Shown in pieces: positions 53,346-60,714 of a stretch of DNA of 64,000 bases (positions are counted from its first letter, which is position 1; each line of letters starts with the position of its first letter). The notes under the pieces are model-generated. The model did not search any database. It had not been told where the DNA came from and saw nothing but the letters and a program-made list of their open reading frames with translations. The position numbers were made by a program, and so were the translations under genes. Source of the stretch: Clostridium culturomicium (GTDB lineage: Bacteria > Bacillota > Clostridia > Clostridiales > Clostridiaceae); NCBI RefSeq assembly GCF_000821305.1, contig NZ_CCXK01000017.1, forward strand, positions 374,159-438,158, read 5' to 3'.

Positions 53346-54128
53346 ATGTTTGGAACTATTCTCATGGCTAGCGCAGCAGGCATTATAGGAACGGGATTAG
53401 GTGGTATTTTAGGACTTGTTTTTGGAACAAGTTCAAAAAAGGCAATGAGTTATGTGCTTTCATTTGCTTCAGGGGTTATGATTAGCATTGCTTGCTTTGA
53501 TTTAGTGCCAGAAGCTTTAACTTTATCAAGTTTATGGATTGTTGTAGTAAGTATATTTATTGGAATTGGGGTTGTTCAACTTTTAAATGGAGTTATAGAT
53601 AAGATTACTAATTCTAAGGAAACTCATGTTGAAGCAGAGGAACTTAGGCATCAAAAGGATATGATTAGTAACGAGAGTAGAAAGTCTTTTATTAGATCTG
53701 GATTAATAATGCTTGCAGCTATTGCATTACATAATTTGCCTGAAGGGTTGGCTATTGGTTCAGGAGCAAGCCATGATGCAAATTTAGGTTTAACCTTAGC
53801 ATTTTTGATTGCACTACATAATATTCCAGAAGGAATGTCTATAGCAGTTCCACTTGTGGCAGGTGGAATGAAAAAATGGAAGGTAGGTTTATTAACAGCA
53901 TTGTCAGGGGCACCTACTTTAGTTGGTGGACTTTTAGGAGCTGTTTTAGGCAATATGGGTGATTTTATGGTGGCAGGATCTTTAGGAATTGCAGCTGGAG
54001 CAATGCTTTATGTAACCTATTGTGAAATTTTGCCTGAAGTGATTCTTCTAAATAAGGGGAGAAGACCAGCGCTATTTTCTATATGTGGAATTATTTTTGG
54101 ATTAATTATAACTAATATTATGATTTAA
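53346..54128 (+). CDS. ZIP-family divalent metal transporter
   Basis: The 260-residue protein has eight predicted membrane helices and the two metal-site helices of the family: LHNLPEGLAIGSG and LHNIPEGMSIAVPL. These give the His/Asn/Glu ligands for Zn2+ or Fe2+/Mn2+ import. A charged variable loop (about 75-118) precedes the first. AAGGGGAGA lies before the ATG, and a terminator follows directly. Confidence 0.92.
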   Translation: MFGTILMASAAGIIGTGLGGILGLVFGTSSKKAMSYVLSFASGVMISIACFDLVPEALTLSSLWIVVVSIFIGIGVVQLLNGVIDKITNSKETHVEAEELRHQKDMISNESRKSFIRSGLIMLAAIALHNLPEGLAIGSGASHDANLGLTLAFLIALHNIPEGMSIAVPLVAGGMKKWKVGLLTALSGAPTLVGGLLGAVLGNMGDFMVAGSLGIAAGAMLYVTYCEILPEVILLNKGRRPALFSICGIIFGLIITNIMI

Positions 54129-54151
54129 AAACATCAGTTAAGATGTTTTTT
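54128..54151 (+). terminator. Terminator after the ZIP gene
   Basis: AAAACATC/GATGTTTT with a 6-nt loop is followed by TTTATT. Confidence 0.8.
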
Positions 54152-54204
54152 TATTTGCATAAATTAGTATACCCTATATTTTAAAAAGGATAAGTCTTAA
54201 TTAA

Positions 54205-54238
54205 AAAAGACTAAAGATTAATTTGTCTTTAGTCTTTT
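54205..54238. terminator. Terminator of the HesB-like gene
   Basis: AAAAGACTAAAGA/TCTTTAGTCTTTT is a 13-bp perfect stem with an 8-nt loop, 24 bases beyond the final stop codon of the minus-strand HesB-like gene. Its presence after the TAA, not after the UGA, supports read-through. Confidence 0.82.
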
Positions 54239-54261
54239 GAAAATTTTATTAAAATAATTTT

Positions 54262-54555
54262 TTAGCAGCCGGAACGAACTCCAGTAATATAAAATCCTCC
54301 TAATAACCATAACTTTGAATGGTCTATTACTGTATTTCTAATATAAGGCTTTAAACTGGTATCGTAGGCTATTTTTATTCCTTGAAATTCCTCGATTATA
54401 TCATTTGGGTTTTCTTTAAGTTCTTCCAGAACTATTTTAAAGCTAGGGCCTCCTCAGCCAACACCTGCAATATCTATACGGAGCATTGGAATTTCTTTAA
54501 AAGATAGTTTTTCTTTATTATAAGCAGTGATAGATTTTTCTGTAAGCTTGATCAT
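54262..54555 (-). CDS. HesB-like protein with in-frame UGA, candidate selenoprotein
   Basis: HesB/IscA-like proteins concern iron-sulphur clusters or redox. The frame begins MIKLTEKSITAYNKEK, has AAAGGAG eight bases before the ATG, and runs 97 codons to TAA at 54262. Its only interruption is UGA at 54454-54456 (codon 34). There the local sequence reads AGVG-(UGA)-GGPSFKIVLEE. Ordinary homologues have GVGCGGPSF, so the UGA replaces precisely the conserved Cys, as known for HesB-like selenoproteins. A hairpin resembling a bacterial SECIS follows at 54414-54442. The C-terminus ends RSGC. The rest of the frame has normal codon use, which argues against decay. Selenocysteine insertion needs selA, selB, selC and selD elsewhere in the genome. 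Confidence 0.82.
54414..54442 (-). promoter_or_regulatory. Candidate bacterial SECIS element inside the HesB-like gene
   Basis: In minus-strand orientation, CTTTAA-(AATA)-GTTC-TGGAA-GAAC-TTAAAG forms a hairpin with one bulge. Its 5-nt apical loop UGGAA has a G at position two. The loop begins 25 nt after the UGA, inside the 16-37 nt range I recall for bacterial SECIS elements. Confidence 0.65.
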
Positions 54556-54785
54556 AATATATTCTCCTTTCATTGATTTCAATGTATTTGCTGTTATCTT
54601 ATTTTTAGTATAGCAATAATTAAATAGTAATTATGTGATAAAATCACATAATTGAAATTAAATCTTATAGTTGTTAGGAGTAAATTATATTTATGAAGTA
54701 TTTTTGAGTAAAATAGAAAAGAAAAACTAGTGATTTTTGTCATAAGTAGCATTGGTTGGAATAATATTAAGTGGGGGGTGCTAAT

Positions 54786-55268
54786 ATGGCAAGAATATAT
54801 ACAATTAAACTAAGACCATTAATTTTAAGTATTTTATTATCTTTAGGTGTTGGCCTTTTATCAGGATTTTTAGTAGGGAATAGTTCAGCAGTTTATATGA
54901 ATCTTGTTAAACCGCCATTATCACCTCCAGCAGCAGTATTTCCTGTTGTCTGGACAATTCTTTATATACTTATGGGAATTTCAGCATATTTAGTTTATGT
55001 TGCAGAGGCTTCTAAAAAGGAAAAAAAGGAAGCATTGAAGCTATATAAAGTACAATTAGCTATGAATTTCTTATGGTCATTTATATTTTTTAAGTTTAAT
55101 CTTTATTTTGCAGCTTTTATATGGTTAATGCTAATATTTGTTGTTGTATTGATAATGATTAAAAAATTTAATGAAATTGATGATACTGCCTCTGCACTAA
55201 TGGTTCCATATGCCTTGTGGTTAGTATTTGCTGGATATTTAAACTTAATGATTATTTTATTAAATTAA
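54786..55268 (+). CDS. tspO: TspO/MBR-family membrane protein
   Basis: The 160-residue protein has five membrane helices and the family motif LVKPPLSPPAAVFPVVWTIL, followed by LAMNFLWSFIFF and a conserved C-terminal helix. TspO proteins bind porphyrins and are linked to oxidative and envelope stress; the exact role is unclear. GGGGGG lies nine bases before the ATG at 54786; a GTG at 54771 is less likely. The 55269-55472 gap after it has no gene. Confidence 0.9.
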   Translation: MARIYTIKLRPLILSILLSLGVGLLSGFLVGNSSAVYMNLVKPPLSPPAAVFPVVWTILYILMGISAYLVYVAEASKKEKKEALKLYKVQLAMNFLWSFIFFKFNLYFAAFIWLMLIFVVVLIMIKKFNEIDDTASALMVPYALWLVFAGYLNLMIILLN

Positions 55269-55472
55269 AACTATAAGATGTAAATAGCTATGAGACAAAA
55301 CGACTTATTTCTATAATGGTAAACAAGAATAATTAAGTATTACTAATTTAGATTTAAGAAGTATGTTTTATAGCTATTTTTTAGATATATTAGGTTAATT
55401 AAATGATTTTAAGTATGATGCTAAATAATTATCGAAATGGCGTAAGAATAATATATTATTAATATAAGGTTG

Positions 55473-55515
55473 TTGACAAAAAGTATTTTAAGAAGTAAAC
55501 TGAACATAGTTCAGT
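55473..55515 (+). promoter_or_regulatory. Promoter of the TetR-DUF2871 pair with overlapping operator
   Basis: TTGACA (55473-55478) and TAAACT (55496-55501) are 17 bp apart. The perfect palindrome ACTGAAC-ATA-GTTCAGT (55499-55515) overlaps the -10 end, so a bound repressor would block the promoter. Confidence 0.82.
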
Positions 55516-55529
55516 ATGGAGGAAAATAA

Positions 55530-56090
55530 ATGAATAAAGTCATAACTTCAAAAGAAGCAATCCTTAAGTCAGCAAAAGATATCGCATATAGAGATGGGAT
55601 TTATAAGATTAATATAAGAGCTGTTGCATCTGAGTGTGGAATATCTATAGGATCTATCTATAATTACTTTCCAACAAAAGATGATTTAGTAGTGGCTGTT
55701 ATCGAGGATTTTTGGAAAAATATATTTGCACGAGGAATGTGTGATCACCAAAGCAATTTATGTTTCGTACAGTTTTATGAACAACTTTATTTAAGATTTT
55801 ATGATTACCTAAAAATATTTAAAGAGGACATGTTTAATCAAATATCTTTTTTTAGTGAAGAAGTTAAAGGAAAAGGTCGTAGCAAAGAATCGCAGTATTT
55901 TGACAGAGTGAAACAAGTAATGTTGTACCATCTGGAAATGGATGAAGGAATAAAAAAGCATGTATGGAATGAATATTTTACAAAGGAGAGATTTGTAACC
56001 TTTGCATTTGAAAATATGATAATAATGTTAAGGGTAAATGAAGGGGATATATCTTTTTTTAAAGAAATAATTATAAAATTATTGTACTAA
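55530..56090 (+). CDS. TetR-family repressor with self-regulatory operator
   Basis: The 186-residue protein has a TetR helix-turn-helix (about 5-50: INIRAVASECGISIGSIYNY, then FPTKDDLVVAVIE) and a ligand domain of unknown specificity. The TGAAC-N3-GTTCA palindrome overlaps its own promoter and occurs again before the next gene, which strongly suggests that it represses both. GGAGG lies eight bases before the ATG. Confidence 0.88.
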   Translation: MNKVITSKEAILKSAKDIAYRDGIYKINIRAVASECGISIGSIYNYFPTKDDLVVAVIEDFWKNIFARGMCDHQSNLCFVQFYEQLYLRFYDYLKIFKEDMFNQISFFSEEVKGKGRSKESQYFDRVKQVMLYHLEMDEGIKKHVWNEYFTKERFVTFAFENMIIMLRVNEGDISFFKEIIIKLLY

Positions 56091-56131
56091 AAATTTAATT
56101 CGCTGAAGCGAATTACTTTTATAAAATAATA

Positions 56132-56144
56132 TGAACTATGTTCA
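56132..56144. promoter_or_regulatory. Second TetR operator, before the DUF2871 gene
   Basis: TGAAC-TAT-GTTCA repeats the core of the palindrome at 55499-55515. A short hairpin, AATTCGC/GCGAATT (56097-56114), lies just upstream and may attenuate transcription from the tetR gene. Confidence 0.75.
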
Positions 56145-56160
56145 GTAAGGAGGAGAAAAT

Positions 56161-56574
56161 ATGAAAAAAATAATTAATACTTCATTTTTGTACGCAATTT
56201 TGGCAATGATAGGGGGAGTCTTCTATAGAGAATTTACTAAGTTTAACCATTTTGTTGGAAAAACAACATTATCTGTAGTTCATACTCACTTATTCATGCT
56301 AGGCATGTTTTTTTTCTTAGTAATTTTATTACTTGCCAAGCAGTATAAGAATTTAATAGAGGATAAGAAGTTTAAGTTGTTCTATTATATATATAATGGT
56401 GGACTTCTATTAGCTACAGCTATGTTTGTTTGGCGCGGAGTTTTACAAGTTTTAGGTAGTGATATTAGTAGTGCTCTCAATGCATCAATTTCAGGCATGG
56501 CAGGAATAGGACACATTTTATTGGCAGTTGGGATAATAATTTTCTTTACTATACTAAAAAAGCAAGAGAAGTAG
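56161..56574 (+). CDS. DUF2871 membrane protein
   Basis: The 137-residue protein has four hydrophobic helices and the DUF2871 pattern, with GGVFYREFTKFNHFVGKTTL, SVVHTHLFMLGMFFF and the WRGVLQVLG segment. The conserved His residues in the first two helices might bind metal or haem. Function is unknown. It pairs with the upstream TetR regulator, so it probably responds to a toxic small molecule. AAGGAGG lies before the ATG. Confidence 0.78.
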   Translation: MKKIINTSFLYAILAMIGGVFYREFTKFNHFVGKTTLSVVHTHLFMLGMFFFLVILLLAKQYKNLIEDKKFKLFYYIYNGGLLLATAMFVWRGVLQVLGSDISSALNASISGMAGIGHILLAVGIIIFFTILKKQEK

Positions 56575-56626
56575 ATAAGAGACATCAATTATTTTGTTTA
56601 TTCCATAAACAATAAATATGATAGTA

Positions 56627-56671
56627 AGATTAAAACCACATCTTGAAAATAGATGTGGTTTTAATCTTTTG
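56627..56671 (+). terminator. Strong terminator after the DUF2871 gene
   Basis: AGATTAAAACCACATCT/AGATGTGGTTTTAATCT is a 17-bp perfect stem with a 7-nt loop, followed by TTTTG. The stretch from here to 56980 is AT-rich leader without a gene. Confidence 0.88.
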
Positions 56672-56980
56672 TAAGTTAGTTGAAGAGAATAGTAATAATA
56701 ATTGATAAAAATAATAATAGAAATACTCCTATGTTTATGATATGGAGGAAGAAATAATTGGTCCTATGAAATAGTTAAATAGAAGAAACCTCATTGTTAG
56801 AAGTTTTTTTATTTATAAACTTTATGTTACAATATAAACAATTTCGACACAATTATCTTTTAAATTACAAGATAACAATTAATTTAACTCAAAAGTATGG
56901 ACAAACTATTAAATGTGTACTATTATATACTTAATTCAAATTTAAATATTTTAACAATTCAAATTAAATAGTAATCGAAC

Positions 56981-57118
56981 TGTCGTATAGCGTTGATAAT
57001 ATGGATCAACAGTTTCTACCAAATCACCGTAAATGATTTGACTACGATAAGGAATTATTCACATTTTAAATTTATTTTCCTATGCGATAGACAATGATTA
57101 CGAGAAAAACATAGGAGG
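56981..57118 (+). ncRNA. Guanine (purine) riboswitch of the purine permease gene
   Basis: The aptamer (56981-57049) has all landmarks of the purine class: P1 TGTCGT/ACGATA, a J1/2 of ATAGC, P2 GTTGAT/ATCAAC, J2/3 AGTTTCTACC, P3 AAATCA...TGATTT, and J3/1 GACTA. The C in GACTA marks guanine/hypoxanthine specificity; adenine switches have U. Downstream, TCCTATG (57078-57084) pairs with CATAGGA (57110-57116), covering the AGGAGG ribosome binding site. This suggests translational control. Confidence 0.93.
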
Positions 57119-57126
57119 ATATTATT

Positions 57127-58428
57127 ATGAGATTCATATCAAATTATTTTCAATTCGAAGAAAATAACACCGATTTCAAAACAGAAATAATAGGGGCTTT
57201 AACTACATTTTTAACAATGGCATATGCATTATTTGTTATTCCGGAGGTATTATCTCAAGTTGGTATGCCAAAAGAGAGTGTTTTTGTTGCAACAGCATTG
57301 GCAGCTGCGTCTGGAACATTTATCATGGGTGCATTTGCTAAATTTCCAATGGTATTGGCACCTGGAATGGGATTAAATGCTTTCTTTGCTTTTGGAGTTT
57401 GTATAGGAATGGATATTCCATGGGAAATGGCATTATCAGGAGTATTAGCATCTGGAATTATTTTTATAATAATATCAGTTACTGGTATAAGAGAAATGGT
57501 AATTAAGGCAATTCCTAACCATTTAAAATATGCAGTTACTGCGGGAATAGGATTATTTATTGCATTTATTGGATTAAAAAATGCAGGAATAGTTATTGCT
57601 GATGAGGCTACATTTGTGGCTCTTGGAAATTTAATAGACAAATCAGTATTATTATCAATTTTTGGACTAGCAGTTATGTCAATATTAATGGTTAAGGGTG
57701 TAAAGACTGCTATATTCCTAGGTATAGTTTGTACAGTTGGAGCAGGAATGATATTTGGAATTGTTGAAATACCAACAGCAATAATTTCTATGCCTCCATC
57801 AGTTGCCCCAACCTTTGGAGTAGCAGTAAAGCATTTAAAGGATATATTTAATCCTGAAATGATGATGGTAGTGTTTACCTTCTTATTTATGGATTTCTTT
57901 GATACTGCAGGTACATTAGTAGCAGTTGGTTCAAAGGTAGGATTATTAAAAGAGGATGGGTCCGTAAAAAATGGTTCAAAAGCGTTATTAGCAGATTCAC
58001 TTGCAACTTGTGTAGGAGCAGTATTTGGAACGACTAATACAACTTCATGCATGGAATCATTATCAGGTATTTCTGTTGGAGCAAAAACAGGTTTTTCAAG
58101 TGTGGTAGTAGGAGTGTTATTTATAGTTTCATTATTCTTTTCACCACTTTTATCAGTTATTACTTCTCAAGTAACAGCACCGGCATTAGTAATAGTAGGA
58201 TCTCTTTTATGTAGTTCTCTTTCAGAAATAGATTGGAACTCAGCAGAAAATGCTATTCCATCTTTCTTTATATTAATTTTAATGCCTTTAACTTACAGCA
58301 TTGGAGAAGGTATTGCCTTTGGATTTTTAGCCTATGTAATATTAATGATGTTTAAAGGTAAAAGAAAAGAGGTTCATCCAGTAATGTATGGATTAGGTGT
58401 TCTATTTGCTTTTTATTTTATGATGTAA
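57127..58428 (+). CDS. Guanine/hypoxanthine permease (AzgA/PbuG type, NCS2)
   Basis: The 433-residue protein has 12-14 membrane segments and AzgA-type signatures: EIIGALTTFLTMAYALFVIP, VLAPGMGLNAFFAFG and FLFMDFFDTAGTLVAVGSK. It imports hypoxanthine and guanine by proton symport. The guanine riboswitch in its leader matches this role. AGGAGG lies eight bases before the ATG and within the predicted sequestering helix. Confidence 0.94.
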   Translation: MRFISNYFQFEENNTDFKTEIIGALTTFLTMAYALFVIPEVLSQVGMPKESVFVATALAAASGTFIMGAFAKFPMVLAPGMGLNAFFAFGVCIGMDIPWEMALSGVLASGIIFIIISVTGIREMVIKAIPNHLKYAVTAGIGLFIAFIGLKNAGIVIADEATFVALGNLIDKSVLLSIFGLAVMSILMVKGVKTAIFLGIVCTVGAGMIFGIVEIPTAIISMPPSVAPTFGVAVKHLKDIFNPEMMMVVFTFLFMDFFDTAGTLVAVGSKVGLLKEDGSVKNGSKALLADSLATCVGAVFGTTNTTSCMESLSGISVGAKTGFSSVVVGVLFIVSLFFSPLLSVITSQVTAPALVIVGSLLCSSLSEIDWNSAENAIPSFFILILMPLTYSIGEGIAFGFLAYVILMMFKGKRKEVHPVMYGLGVLFAFYFMM

Positions 58429-58430
58429 AT

Positions 58431-58468
58431 AAAAGCTGATGATTATTTTATAATCATCAGCTTTTGCT
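58431..58468 (+). terminator. Terminator after the purine permease gene
   Basis: AAAAGCTGATGATTA/TAATCATCAGCTTTT with a 5-nt loop is followed by GCTTTTT. Confidence 0.9.
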
Positions 58469-58566
58469 TTTTACAAATACATATTTCATATTTATTATTT
58501 TGGAATAATTAAATTAGTGAAAGAAATACTAAAGAGGAGAAATTAAATGGAGGTTAGGTGAAAAAT

Positions 58567-58716
58567 ATGGGCAAAGAAAATAAAATGAAGAGTACACAAA
58601 ACAATAAAAAGAGTGATGGTAAATTTCATTCAAAGCATATTAAGCATGACCCACAAGCAGAAAGTGCTAGAGCTGTATTTGGATTAAATACAACTGAATT
58701 TAATAATAAGAAGTAA
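58567..58716 (+). CDS. Small CPC_1213-like protein, 49 residues
   Basis: The frame begins MGKENKMKSTQNNKK and contains FHSKHIKHDPQAESARAVFG, the conserved core I remember from the small clostridial CPC_1213 family. It is highly basic and soluble, with no Cys. AGGTG lies six bases before the ATG, with a further GGAGG upstream. A terminator follows at 58728-58808. Function is unknown. Confidence 0.75.
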   Translation: MGKENKMKSTQNNKKSDGKFHSKHIKHDPQAESARAVFGLNTTEFNNKK

Positions 58717-58727
58717 TATAGTGATAT

Positions 58728-58808
58728 TAAAACCAGTAGAAGAAAATAACTTTTAAAGCTTTGTTAAAGCAATAAGTATTTTCATATTTTACTGGTTTTA
58801 GTTTTTTT
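58728..58808 (+). terminator. Branched terminator after the small gene
   Basis: TAAAACCAGTA pairs with TACTGGTTTTA over 51 nt that contain a further GCTTT/AAAGC hairpin. A run of seven T follows. Confidence 0.7.
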
Positions 58809-58934
58809 GATAAGAATGTATAGTGCATGGTAAAAAGTGTAATAATTAAGAGGTATATGAATAACTATATTCTAAAATCTACTTTTATTTTATGTGAATA
58901 ACAATAGAAATATTTTAGTAAAGGAATGGTTAAA

Positions 58935-59582
58935 GTGAAACTATTTATTGATACAGCTAATATTGATGAAATTCGTGAAGTAAATGATATGGGCGTCATT
59001 TGTGGTGTAACTACAAATCCTTCATTAATTGCAAAGGAAGGGAAAGATTTTTGGGATACAATAAAGATTATTACTTCTATTGTTGATGGTCCTATTAGTG
59101 GAGAAGTAATTAGTGACGATGCTGAAGGGATGATTAAGGAAGGAAGAAATATTGCTAAGTTTCATGAAAATATGGTCGTTAAAATTCCTATGACATGTGA
59201 GGGGTTAAAAGCGGTAAAAGTTCTTTCTAAAGAAGGCATAAAGACTAATGTTACTTTGATTTTTACAGTAGCACAAGCAATTTTAGCAGCTAATGCTGGA
59301 GCAACCTATGTAAGTCCTTTTTTAGGTAGGCTAGATGATATTTCAACTCCTGGAATGGCGTTGATTAAAGATATTTCTCAAGTATTCAAGGTTCAAGGAA
59401 TAGATACAGAAATAATTTCAGCAAGCATAAGAACTATACCTCATGTGACAGAAGCGGCAGCATCGGGATCTCATATTGCAACAGTACCATACAAAGTAAT
59501 AATGCAAATGTTGAAGCATCCTTTAACTGATGCAGGAATAGCTAGATTTAAAAAAGATTGGGAAGAAGCCTTTAATAAATAA
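58935..59582 (+). CDS. Transaldolase-like protein (TalC/fructose-6-phosphate aldolase type)
   Basis: The 215-residue protein matches the short transaldolase subfamily: KLFIDTANIDEIRE at the start, GVTTNPSLIAKEG, the Schiff-base Lys in MVVKIPMT, and NVTLIFTVAQAILAANAGA. It works in the cytoplasm in the non-oxidative pentose phosphate route or as an aldolase. The start is probably GTG at 58935, with AAGGA nine bases upstream, because an ATG at 58926 abuts that site and the family starts MKLFIDTA. It is a single gene. Confidence 0.9.
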   Translation: MKLFIDTANIDEIREVNDMGVICGVTTNPSLIAKEGKDFWDTIKIITSIVDGPISGEVISDDAEGMIKEGRNIAKFHENMVVKIPMTCEGLKAVKVLSKEGIKTNVTLIFTVAQAILAANAGATYVSPFLGRLDDISTPGMALIKDISQVFKVQGIDTEIISASIRTIPHVTEAAASGSHIATVPYKVIMQMLKHPLTDAGIARFKKDWEEAFNK

Positions 59583-59614
59583 AAAGAAGAAGATTAATCT
59601 TCTTCTTTTTATTT
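59577..59614 (+). terminator. Terminator after the transaldolase gene
   Basis: AAAAAGAAGAAGAT pairs with ATCTTCTTCTTTTT, with a long T-rich 3' side. The stop codon lies in the left arm. Confidence 0.85.
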
Positions 59615-59732
59615 ATTAACCTAGTAAGCGAAGTGTAAAAATCATATAATTTATGAAATAAAAATTTGTGAATTTAGTATAAGAGGAGTATTTTGTTGTT
59701 TGTAATCCTTAACTTTAAATCTTATGTATATA

Positions 59733-60308
59733 TTATCCTAATAGATGTTCAAGTAGTATTTTAGCACCCATTAGAATAAGTATTATTCCGCCAGCTAGTT
59801 CTGCTTTTGACTTATATTTTGTACCAAAAATGTTTCCAATTTTAACACCTACCATTGAGAGTACGAGTGTTACAATTCCAATAAAGGATACAGCAGGTAT
59901 TATGTCTACATTTAAGAAAGCGAAAGTAACGCCTACAGCTAAAGCGTCAATACTTGTAGCTATAGCTAAAATAGTCATATTTTTAAAACATAATTCATCA
60001 CTTACCTCATCTGATGCAATTTCATGTTCAGGCTCTTTTTCTAAAGCTTCTTTTATCATTTTAAGTCCAATGATTCCAAGTAAGACGAATGCAATCCAAT
60101 GATCAAATGCTGTTATTTTATCTTGAAACTGTACTCCTAAGATATAACCTATCAGAGGCATTCCGCCTTGGAATATTCCAAAATAAAGTCCTACAGTAAG
60201 GGCATTTTTAAAGTAAAGTTTTTGTAGGGAAAGTCCTTTACATATTGAAACTGCAAAGGCATCCATTGATAAACCTACAGCAATAATAAATAATTCAAGT
60301 AAATTCAT
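59733..60308 (-). CDS. mntP: Manganese efflux pump MntP
   Basis: MntP exports excess Mn2+. The 191-residue protein has six membrane helices and the duplicated motif with membrane Asp residues: GLSMDAFAVSICKGL and ATSIDALAVGVTFAF. AAGGAG lies seven bases before the ATG at 60308; the frame to 60335 has no start signal. Its leader carries a yybP-ykoY manganese riboswitch with terminator and, closer to the gene, a second structured element shared with the DUF1622 gene. Confidence 0.94.
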   Translation of the reverse strand: MNLLELFIIAVGLSMDAFAVSICKGLSLQKLYFKNALTVGLYFGIFQGGMPLIGYILGVQFQDKITAFDHWIAFVLLGIIGLKMIKEALEKEPEHEIASDEVSDELCFKNMTILAIATSIDALAVGVTFAFLNVDIIPAVSFIGIVTLVLSMVGVKIGNIFGTKYKSKAELAGGIILILMGAKILLEHLLG

Positions 60309-60415
60309 GTTCAATCTCCTTAAGTAAGCATCCAAATCTATGAGCTGGCTAATGCTAGCTTACTCCTTCGAATGAATATGAGAAGGAGGTTCTATAAGCA
60401 AAAATCCAAATCTAT
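60309..60415 (-). ncRNA. Second structured element in the mntP leader (shared with DUF1622 leader)
   Basis: On the minus strand, hairpin 1 is CTCCTTC/GAAGGAG with the 12-nt loop TCATATTCATTC (60363-60388), identical in loop sequence to that before the DUF1622 gene. Hairpin 2 pairs AGCAT...CCA with TGG...ATGCT (60327-60356). The ribosome binding site ACTTAAGGAG follows. In addition, ATAGATTTGGAT occurs twice (minus strand; 60330-60341 and 60404-60415). The element lies downstream of the manganese-riboswitch terminator. Confidence 0.55.
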
Positions 60416-60454
60416 AATTTATGGTGCAAAATAAAAATATAATAAACAAAATAA

Positions 60455-60497
60455 AATGAGACTTATCTGCGCATAAAAAACGCAGACAAGTCTCATT
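60455..60497 (-). terminator. Terminator of the manganese riboswitch
   Basis: AATGAGACTTGTCTGCG pairs with CGCAGATAAGTCTCATT (one G-U pair) on the minus strand, followed by TTATTTTG. It is the expression platform of the aptamer upstream. Confidence 0.8.
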
Positions 60498-60503
60498 ATT
60501 TAA

Positions 60504-60572
60504 AATAAAGCCAGATACGAATATCAGAATGTTGACTTTATTACACTTCGTGCTAACTACTCCCTTATCTAA
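60504..60572 (-). ncRNA. yybP-ykoY manganese riboswitch aptamer
   Basis: The minus strand reads AAGGGAGTAG..., then AAAGTCAACATTCTGATA, and TCTGGCTTTATT. These are the conserved segments of the yybP-ykoY class, including the outer helix AUAA.../...UUAU. It lies upstream of mntP, the classical target. Mn2+ binding should prevent formation of the terminator at 60455-60497 and switch efflux on. Confidence 0.8.
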
Positions 60573-60668
60573 TTAAATTTTACGCTAATATAGTTGATTT
60601 GTCAATTGTAGTAAAATATAAATTTAAATTTGCGTTAATAGTTGAACATATAATTTAATTGTTAGTTA

Positions 60669-60677
60669 TGGTATAAT
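60669..60677 (+). promoter_or_regulatory. Extended -10 promoter of the esterase gene
   Basis: TGGTATAAT (TG-N-TATAAT) lies 38 bp before the esterase start codon; no good -35 sequence is at the usual distance. The larger pattern TATGGTATAAT also occurs near 10452, and similar sequences near 4602 and 20656. Confidence 0.6.
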
Positions 60678-60714
60678 ATACAATAGATTCTAAGTAATGG
60701 ATGGAGGGGATTCT

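Noticed and set aside
54454..54456. Reading the HesB-like locus as a pseudogene
   Set aside because: There is only one interruption, it falls exactly on the conserved Cys codon, and start, ribosome binding site, downstream frame and terminator are intact. A selenocysteine codon explains this better.
57255..58052. 265-codon minus-strand ORF
   Set aside because: It lies wholly opposite the purine permease gene. The Ile/Asn/Pro-rich translation is typical of a shadow of a membrane-protein gene, and no ribosome binding site is present.
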